64,000 nucleotides of DNA, from contig NZ_JBIRXP010000001.1 in assembly GCF_044389085.1 (NCBI RefSeq), forward strand, positions 992,001 through 1,056,000. The letters run 5' to 3'. Source of the DNA: Isoptericola sp044389085. GTDB taxonomy: Bacteria > Actinomycetota > Actinomycetes > Actinomycetales > Cellulomonadaceae. Of this stretch, positions 47,629 to 56,100 are shown piece after piece. The stretch's first letter is position 1, and the number at the start of each line of letters is the position of its first letter. Made by a program: the position numbers and the translations under genes. Below the pieces are notes generated by a model. It did no database searches and was not told the origin of the DNA. It saw nothing but the letters and a program-made list of their open reading frames with translations.

Positions 47629-49376
47629 GCCGCCTCCTCGAGGGACATCTGGGAGGAGACGATCTCCTGGTAGGTCTCGTTGTCGGCCAGCAGCTCGGCG
47701 TGCGTGCCGCGGCCGACGATGCGCCCGTGGTCGAGCACGAGGATCTGGTCCGCGTCACGGATGGTCGCTACCCGCTGCGCGACGACGAGCACGGTGGCGT
47801 CCTGCGTGCGCGGCCGCAGCGCGGCGCGCAGCCGCGCGTCGGTGCTGTAGTCGAGCGCGGAGAACGAGTCGTCGAACAGGTACACCCGCGGGCGCCGCAC
47901 GACGGCGCGCGCGATGGCGAGCCTCTGGCGCTGGCCGCCGGAGAACGTCGTACCGCCCTGCGCCACCGGAGCCTCAAGACCCTCGGGGAGCGCCTCGACG
48001 AAGTCGCGCGCCTGCGCGATCTCCAGCGCGGCCCACATCTCCTCCTCGGTCGCGTCGGCCTTGCCGTAGCGCAGGTTGTCCGCGACCGTGCCGCTGAACA
48101 GGAACGCCTTCTGCGGCACCAGCCCGAGCTGCGACCCGAGGTCGCCCGTCGCCAGGTCGCGCACGTCCACGCCGTCCAGGAGCACCCGCCCGCCGGTGAC
48201 GTCGAAGAGCCGCGGCACGAGGTTGAGCAGGGTGGTCTTGCCCGCGCCGGTGGAGCCGATGATCGCCGTCACGCGGCCGGGCGACGCGGTGAACGTCAGG
48301 TCGTGCAGCACCGGCTCGTCGGCGCCCGGGTACCGGAACTCGACGCCCTCGAGCCGCACCTCGCCGCGCGGGCCCTCGCCGTCGGCGAGGGACGAGAGGC
48401 TGACCGGAGCCGCCGGCTCGGTCACGGACGTCTCGGTCCCGAGGACGTCGGTGATGCGGCCCGCCGCCACCGAGGCGCGCGGCACCATCATCACCATCAT
48501 CGTCGACATCATCACGGCCATGAGGATGTACATGATGTAGCTGAGGAACGCCATGAGCGCCCCCACCTCCATCTGCCCGTTGTCGATGCGCTGAGCCCCG
48601 AACCACAGCACCGCGACGCTCGAGGCGTTCATGATGAGCATGACCATCGGGAACGCCAGCGCCATGAGCTTGCCCGCGTTGAGCGACGTGTCGTACAGCG
48701 CCTCGTTCGTCGCGCCGAACCGCTCCAGCTCGCGGCGCTCGCGGACGAAGGCGCGCACCACGCGCAGGCCGGTGATCTGCTCGCGCAGCACGCCGTTGAT
48801 CGCGTCGATCCGCTTCTGCATCGCCCGGAAGTACGGCACCATCCGCCACATCAGCAGGCCCATCGCGATGCCCAGGACGGGCACCACGACCAGCAGCAGC
48901 GCGGACAGCTCGACGTCCTCCTGCAGCGCCATGATCACGCCGCCGACCAGCATGATCGGCGCCATCACCATGATGGTGAAGGTCATCAGGACGACCATCA
49001 TCACCTGCTGCACGTCGTTGGTCGTGCGGGTGATGAGGGACGGGGCACCGAACTGCCCCAGCTCGCGGGCGGAGAACCCCTGCACGGAGTCGAACAGGTC
49101 CCGGCGCACGTCACGGCCCAGCGCCGTCGCGGCGCGCGCACCGAGGAGCACCGCGCCGATCGCGCACGCGACCTGGACGAGGCTCACGACGAGCATCCAG
49201 CCGCCCACGCGCATGATGTAGGCGGTGTCGCCCTGGACCACGCCGTTGTCGACGATGTCGGCGTTGAGGGAGGGCAGGTAGAGGGAGGCGAGCGTCGCGA
49301 GCAGCTGGAGCACCAGCAGGAGCGCGACGGCGCCGGCGTACGGGCGCAGATAGCTCCGCGCCAGGGAGACGAGCAT
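47625..49376 (-). CDS. Heterodimeric ABC exporter subunit with degenerate ATP site
   Basis: 583-residue half-exporter. Membrane domain starts LARSYLRPYAGAVALLLVLQ; QGFSARELGQFGAPSLITRTTNDVQQ is the conserved coupling-helix region. ATPase motifs: GSTGAGKTT near residue 375, signature FSGGQRQ near 475, and Walker B VYLFDDSFSALD near 497, where the catalytic Glu is Asp. That substitution is the mark of the degenerate-site half in heterodimeric exporters. The start ATG 49376 overlaps the TetR stop (TGATG), so repressor and both exporter halves are one operon. Confidence 0.93.
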   Translation of the reverse strand: MLVSLARSYLRPYAGAVALLLVLQLLATLASLYLPSLNADIVDNGVVQGDTAYIMRVGGWMLVVSLVQVACAIGAVLLGARAATALGRDVRRDLFDSVQGFSARELGQFGAPSLITRTTNDVQQVMMVVLMTFTIMVMAPIMLVGGVIMALQEDVELSALLLVVVPVLGIAMGLLMWRMVPYFRAMQKRIDAINGVLREQITGLRVVRAFVRERRELERFGATNEALYDTSLNAGKLMALAFPMVMLIMNASSVAVLWFGAQRIDNGQMEVGALMAFLSYIMYILMAVMMSTMMVMMVPRASVAAGRITDVLGTETSVTEPAAPVSLSSLADGEGPRGEVRLEGVEFRYPGADEPVLHDLTFTASPGRVTAIIGSTGAGKTTLLNLVPRLFDVTGGRVLLDGVDVRDLATGDLGSQLGLVPQKAFLFSGTVADNLRYGKADATEEEMWAALEIAQARDFVEALPEGLEAPVAQGGTTFSGGQRQRLAIARAVVRRPRVYLFDDSFSALDYSTDARLRAALRPRTQDATVLVVAQRVATIRDADQILVLDHGRIVGRGTHAELLADNETYQEIVSSQMSLEEAA

Positions 49377-50122
49377 CAGGGCTCCTGGGGGTGGGAGTGA
49401 GCGGGCTTCGCAGCCCCGGGGGGATTCTCGGACGCAGTGTTCGCCTGTCTCGCGCCGTCGGGCACGGGATTTTCCTCGCGGTCCGCGGCGAGGCCGTGCA
49501 CGAGCACGTCGGCGACGACGCGGGGCGACGGCGCGGGCAGCAGGTGGTCGACCCGTGCGTGCGTGCCCGCGATGCTCGCCTCGACCAGGGCCACCGCGAC
49601 CTCGATCGGCACCCGCAGCCGGTGCTCGTCCGGCTGCAGCACGCCGATCAGCCCGGCGACCGTGGCCTCGCGCTGCTGCTCGCGCTGCTGCGCCAGCTGC
49701 ACGCGGAAGTCCTGCACGTGCTCCGGCTCGGCCTGGTCGCGCGCCCCCGTGCGGTGGTGCAGCGCACGCAGCACGCCCATCCAGCGCATGACGTCCGACA
49801 TGCGCCGGCGGCCGAGCTCGATCACGCGCTCGAGCCGCTCCTCGAGCGGGGCCTCCCGGTCGATCGCGGCGAGCTCGGCGCGCGTCTCGACCGGGCCGGA
49901 GGCGCGGTGCAGCCCTTCGACCGCGACCGCGCCGATGAGCGTGTACTTGTCCCCGAAGGCGCGGAACAGGGTGCCCTCGGCGACCCCCGCGGCGTCCGCG
50001 AGCTCGCGGGACGTGACGTCGACGCCGAGCTCCCCCACCAGGGGCATCACGGCCTGGGCGATCGCGGCGCGCCGGTCGTCCGGCGCCATCGGGGCGGCGC
50101 GACCCGTCGGGGCTGGGCTCAT
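49376..50122 (-). CDS. TetR-family repressor of the ABC exporter operon
   Basis: 248-residue TetR regulator. HTH region IAQAVMPLVGELGVDVTSRELADAAGVAEGTLFRAFGDKYTLI near residues 22-63. The C-terminal ~25 residues are a Pro/Asn-rich tail. The ATG at 50122 has TACTGT 7 bases upstream and a perfect GAGTGAG-CA-CTCACTC palindrome 17 bases upstream, so the in-frame GTG at 50152 that would include the operator is rejected. First gene of the repressor-exporter operon, so the repressor probably controls its own and the exporter's synthesis and responds to an exported compound. Confidence 0.9.
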   Translation of the reverse strand: MSPAPTGRAAPMAPDDRRAAIAQAVMPLVGELGVDVTSRELADAAGVAEGTLFRAFGDKYTLIGAVAVEGLHRASGPVETRAELAAIDREAPLEERLERVIELGRRRMSDVMRWMGVLRALHHRTGARDQAEPEHVQDFRVQLAQQREQQREATVAGLIGVLQPDEHRLRVPIEVAVALVEASIAGTHARVDHLLPAPSPRVVADVLVHGLAADREENPVPDGARQANTASENPPGAAKPAHSHPQEP

Positions 50123-50138
50123 GACCGCCACAGTAAAT

Positions 50139-50154
50139 GAGTGAGCACTCACTC
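50139..50154. promoter_or_regulatory. Operator of the TetR-ABC exporter operon
   Basis: Perfect palindrome GAGTGAG-CA-CTCACTC just upstream of the predicted -10 (TACTGT, 50135-50130). The form fits TetR operators, and the first gene is a TetR repressor. Confidence 0.8.
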
Positions 50155-50176
50155 CGCAACTGGCCCGACCATCGGG

Positions 50177-53100
50177 TCAGCCTCGGCGGCGGCGCACCAG
50201 CACCAGCGCGGCGCCCCCGAGCAGCAGGACGAGCGCGAGGGCGGCGATCCCCGCCCCCGGCCCCGTGACGGCCAGCGGCCCACCCGGTCCCGGGGCCCCG
50301 TCCGGCGGCAGGCCCGGCGTCGGCTCGGCGCTCGAGGTCGGGCCCGGGTGGCCGGTCGGGGACGGGCTCGGCGACGGACCCGGCGGGACCGCGGGGGGCG
50401 CGTCGACGCAGGCGTCGGCGGCGACCTCCTCGGTGCCCGGGCCCCGCACCGAGGCCGTGTTCAGGAAGCCGCTGCCGCCGTCCTCCCCCACGACGCCCTG
50501 GCAGACGCGCGCCTCGTCGAGCACGTCGGCCGGCACCCGCGCCGTCACGAGGACGTCGAAGGACTGCGTCGCACCGGCCGCGATCGTGGCCCCCGCGACG
50601 ACGACGAGATCCTCCCTCCCGTCCCAGCCCGGGTTGACCTGGATGTCCGGCGACGTGACGACCGCGTCGAGGACCTGGATCCCCCCGCCGAAGCGCAGCC
50701 GGTCGGAGAGGTCGTACCGCTGCACCACTCCCCCCGGGTTGCGCACCGAGACCCGGTAGCCGATCCGGTAGGTGCCGTCCCCGCCGGCCGACGGTCCGCT
50801 GACGACGGTCTTCTCTACCTCCAGGTCGGCCGGGCGCACGTTGGTGAAGCGGCACAGCACGGTGTCTCCGGCACGCACGTCGACCGTCGCGGCCGCACCG
50901 TCGACCACCGTGCCCCCGCTCGATCCCGAGCAGTCGACGGACTCCAGCTGCCAGCCCTCCGCGCCCTCCTCGGAGACCGTGTACACCCCGGGGGCGAGCG
51001 GCTGCGTCGTGAACGGGTCGTCCCCGTCCGCGAGGGTGAAGCGCTCCTGCGCTCCCCCTTCCGGGCCCCAGGAGAACCCGAACTCCTGGCCGGAGGCCGG
51101 CTCGGTCGCCTTGTCCACCACCAGCACGCCCCACTGCGTGTTGGAGTAGGTGCAGGTCACCGTCTCGCCCGGGTCGAGCCCGATCGTCGCCACGAGCCCG
51201 TCGACCGTCGAGTCCGCCCCGTCCTCGACGCCGTCCGCGCACACCAGCTCCGTGCCCTCGTACCCGTCCCGCGCCAGCTCGGACAGCACGTGCTCGCCGG
51301 GGGCGACGTTCTCGAACGTGCGCGCCCCCGTGCCCCCGGACGTCGTGATCGTGAACTCCTCGGGGTCGAGCCACGAGCCGGTGAAGCCGAACTCCGCGTC
51401 CGCGCCGTCCACGGCCTTGACGACGACGACCCGCCCGAGCCGGGTGTTGGTCGCCGTGCAGTCCAGGTGGGCGCCCGCGCTCACGGTGAACGCCCCGAGG
51501 TCCTCGACCGGGGTCGCCTCGCCGCCGCCCGCCGGCGCGAGGGTGCACGCCAGCGGCTGCGTGGCGGCCCACCCGTCGGCCGCCTGCTCGGTCAGCGCGT
51601 ACGTGACGCCGGGCAGGAGGTCCGGCAGGTCGGCGCTGCCGGAGCCGTCCGCGGTGGTCACCGTGACGGTCTGCTCCGGCTGGCCTTGCGGGGTGAGGAC
51701 GAACGCGAAGTCGCCGTCGCCGCCCACGGTCGTCTTGGTGACGGTCGCCGTGGCGGGGTCCGGCGTGTTGACGACGTCGCAGCTCACGTCCCGGCCGGAC
51801 CGCGCGACGAGCTGGAAGCCGGGGGCGTCGCTCGCGTCCTGGAGCGGCTCGCCCCCGGCCGTGCAGGTGAACCCGCCGGCCGTCCACCCCGCCGGGACGG
51901 CCGTCTCGACGAGGGTGTAGGTGACGCCGGGCACCAGGTCCTCCCACATCCCCGGCTCCGACGTCCCGTTGCCGGCCACCGTGAGGGTCCTCGTGCCCTC
52001 CGGGTCGCCGGGCGGTGCGAGGGTCACCTGGAACGACCGGGTCGCGTCGTCGGGCGCGCCCGTCACCGTCTTGGTGACGCTGAGGTCCACCGGGACGGCG
52101 GTGTTCGTCACGGCGCAGGTGATGGCGTCCCCGGGCGCGGGCGTGAACCGCACGCCGAGGTCGATCGCGTCGCCGTCGACGTCGCAGGTCATCTCGCCGG
52201 CGTCGTAGCCGTCGGCCACCTCGGTGAGGTCGTACGACGTCCCCGGCACGAGGCCGGCCCACTCGAGCGGGTCGCTCGAGGAGCTGCCCGTGCCGGTGGC
52301 GTCCTGCGTCCCGACGCCGCCCGCGGGCGGGTCGAGGGTGACGGGGAACGACCAGGCCAGGTCGTCGGCGACGCCGTCGACCGTCTTGACGAAGGACAGG
52401 GTGGCCGGGTCGGCGGCGTTGGTGACGTCGCAGGTCAGGCTCTGCCCCAGGGCCGGGCGGAACTGGAGACCCGGGGTGTCGGGGTCGAGGTCGTCGACGC
52501 CGCAGACGAGGCCCGGCGACGTCCAGCCGTCGGGCACGGCCTCTGCCAGCGTGTACAGCGTGCCCGGCACCAGGCCGGTGAAGGTCGCCGGGGCGCTCGT
52601 CGCGTTCCCTGTGCCCGTCAGCGTCACGGGGCTGCCGGGCGTCGCCTCCGGGCTCAGCGACACGTCGAACGACCAGGGCAGGTCGTCGGCCACGCCCGTC
52701 ACCGTCTTCGTGACGGTGACGTCGGCGGGCTGCGCGGCGTTCGTCACCTCGCACGACACGACCTGGTTGAGGCCCGCGACCAGCTGGAACCCGGCGGCGG
52801 CGCCCGCGTCCTCGACGGGCACGCCCCCGACGGAGCAGGTGAACGTGCCGCCCGTCCAGCCGGTGGGCAGCGCCTCGGTGAGCGTGTAGGTGATGCCGGG
52901 CACCAGGCCGGTCCAGGTGGCCGCGGCGGAGGTGGAGGACCCCGTGCCCGTGAGGTTCTGCGTGGCCTGCGGCGACGCGGCCGGCGAGATCGTCACCGGG
53001 AACGACCATGCGACGTCGTCGGCCACCCCGGTCGTCGTCTTCGCGACGCTCACCCGCGACGCCGTGCCGGCGTTCGCGACCCCGCACTGCAGGGTCATGC

Positions 53101-56100
53101 CGGGCGTCGCGGTGAACTGGAACCCGGCGTCGGCGCTCTCGTCCGTCAGCCCGGGGCACTGGACGAGCCCCAGCACCCACCCCGCCTGGGGGCTCTCGGC
53201 GAGGGTGTACCGCGTGCCCGGCACCAGGTCGGTCCAGGTCACGGGGCCGGAGGACGTGTTACCCGTCCCGGAGGCCGTCTGCGCCCCCGCCGGGCTCGCG
53301 TCGGGCGTGAGGGTGAGCTCGAACGACCAGCCGAGTCCGGCCGCGACGCCCGAGACCGTCTTCGTGACCGCGACGGACGCCGGGGTCGCGGTGTTCTCCA
53401 GCGTGCACTCGAGGGTCTGCCCCACGCCGGCGACGAACTGGAACCCGGCCGCCGGGCTCGCGTCCGCCACCCCCGCGCACTCCAGCCCCCCGGACGTCCA
53501 TCCGTCCTGCGCCGGCTCGGTCACGGTGTACGTCACGCCGGGCGTGAGGTTCTGCCAGGTCACGGTGCCCGAGGCGGGCGCCGTGCCGCTCACGGTCTGG
53601 GTGCCGCCGGGGGTGACACCGCCCGCAGGGCTCAGGGTGAGCGGGAACGACCACGCCGTGCCGTCCGCCAGCCCCGCGGCAGACTTCGTCACGCTCACCG
53701 ACGCCGTCTCCGCGCGGTTGGAGAAGAAGCAGGTGACGACGTCGGCCGCGTCCAGCTCGACGGTGATCGACTGCGCCGCGGCGTCCAGGGTCCAGCCGTC
53801 CGCCGTGTTGCAGAACGTCGCGCCGTTCAGCGTGTTGAGGCTCCACCCGTCGGGCATGTCGCCCTCGGTGAGCGTGTAGGTGCCCTCGAGCAGTCCGGTC
53901 CAGGACCGGATGGCGCCGGCGACGTTCGGGTCGGAGTTGATGACGAAGTCCTCCTCCCCGCCAGCGATGCTCGGGCCGGTGATCGTGAAGTCGAAGTCCT
54001 GGTCGAAGTTCGCCGGGACCGACCGCTTGATGAGGATGAGGCTGCCCTCGACGGCGTTGGTGAAGTAGCACTCGGTGGTCTCGCCCGGCAGCACCTCGAA
54101 CCCCAGGCGCCGGGCCTCCCGGTCCTCGGGCGTGCCGCTGTGGTCCTCGCCGCCGTACGTGCACGACAGGTCCGCGAGCACGGTGGGCGGGTCGCCCGCG
54201 TCGGTGGTCTCCTCGAAGAAGTACTCGTCGCCCGCCGGCACGTCCTCGATGACGGTCTCGTACAGCGTGCCGTCGTCCTGCACGCCCTCGACCGTGAACG
54301 CCTCGTGCCCGTCGATGTTGCTGGTGAAGTCGAAGTCGCGGGCCTCGTCCCCGGTGCCGTGCACCTCCTTGTAGAGGATCACCCGGCCGTTCGCGGTGTT
54401 CTCGGCCGTGCACGCGATGCGGTCGCCCGCCTGCACCGTGAAGTCCGTGAGGTCGGCGACCGGCGTCGGGTCGCCGCCGCCCGCCGGCGCGCGCGTGCAC
54501 GCGAGCGGGCCGGTCGGCGCCCAGCCGTCGGCGTCCTGCTCGGTCAGCGAGTAGCGGTTCCCCGGCAGCAGGGTGGGCAGGTCGGCGGTGCCCGTGCCAC
54601 CGGCGGTGGTGACCGGGACGGACGTGGGCGAGCCCGACGACGGCACGGTGTCCAGCAGGAACGCGAACTCGCCGTCGCCGCCCACCGTCGTCTTCGTGAT
54701 GCTGCCCGCCACCGCGGGCGCCGTGTTGTCGGCCACGCACGTGTAGTCCGCACCCGGTGCGGCCACGAGCCGGGAGGCGTCGATCGGCGTGCCGCTGCCG
54801 TCGTCGCAGACGATGCCCTGCGCGGTCCATCCGGCGCCCGGGTCCGCCTCCGTGAGCGAGTACACGACGCCGGGAGACAGGGCGGTCCAGGTGTGCGAGT
54901 CGTCGCCCAGGCCGGGACCCGTCCCGGTGAGCGTCACCGTGCCGTCCTGCCCCGGGGGCGGCGGCGCGAGCGTCAGGTCGAACGACCAGTCGACGCTGTC
55001 GCCGATCCCGGCGGTCCGCTTGCGGACCGTCGCCGAGGCCGGGAGCGCGGTGTTCGTCGCGGAGCAGGCGTACGACTGCCCGGGCTCGACGTCGATCTCG
55101 ACGCCCGGCGTCGTGGGGTCGTCGCCGCCACCGCCGAGGCCGCACGTGATCGGTCCCGCGTCCCAGCCCTCGAGCCCGCCCTCCTCGAGGACGTACCGTC
55201 CGGGCTCGAGGTCCTCCCAGGCCACCGAGGACGAACCCGGCCCGGTGCCGGAGACGTCCTGGGTGTCGGCCTCCTCGCCCTCGGGCGTGAGGGTCACCGG
55301 GAACGACCACTCGTAGTCGGCGGTGATGCCGCCGGTCGTCTTGGTGAAGGAGACCGTCCCCGGGGCGATGTCGTTCTCGACCGCGCAGGCGACGGCGTCA
55401 CCCACGTCGACCGTGAAGTCCGTGACGTCCGGGATGGTGAACTCGTCGCCGGCCGCGGGCGTCACGGTGCACACGATCGTGCCCTCGACCCAGCCGGGCT
55501 GGTCCTGCTCGACCAGCGAGTAGCGCACGCCCGGCACCAGCGCGAGCTCGGCCGACCCGCTGCCGGCCGTGGTCGTGATCGGGACGCTGACCGGGGTGTC
55601 CCCCGTGCCGAGGGTGGTCAGTTCGAAGGTGAAGCTCCCGTCCCCCTCGCTCGTCGTCTTCGTCAGCGTCGCCGCGACGGGCGCGACGAAGTTGGTCAGG
55701 CTGCACGACACGGCGGCGTCGAGCGGCGCGACGAAGCGGAAGCCGCCCTCGACCTGCTCCACCCCCGCCCCGGTGCAGCTCTCCAGCCGCTGGGTGACCT
55801 CGTCCGGCAGGTCGACCTCCGTGACCGTGTACGTCTGGCCGGGCAGCAGGTTCTCCCAGCCGACGGTCACGGCGGACTGTCCCGTCCCGGAGACGGTCGT
55901 CGGGTCGGTCGCGCCCTGCGGCACGGGCCGGATCTGGACGCCGAACGACCACGGGTAGTCCGCGGCGAGCCCGCTCGTGATCTTGCGCAGGCTCACCGAC
56001 GACGGCAGCCCGGTGTTCGTCATGCCGCACGACAGCTCCTGCGCGACCCCCGCGACGAACGTGAAGGTCAGGTCCTCGGTGTCGAGGTCGGCCACGGCCC

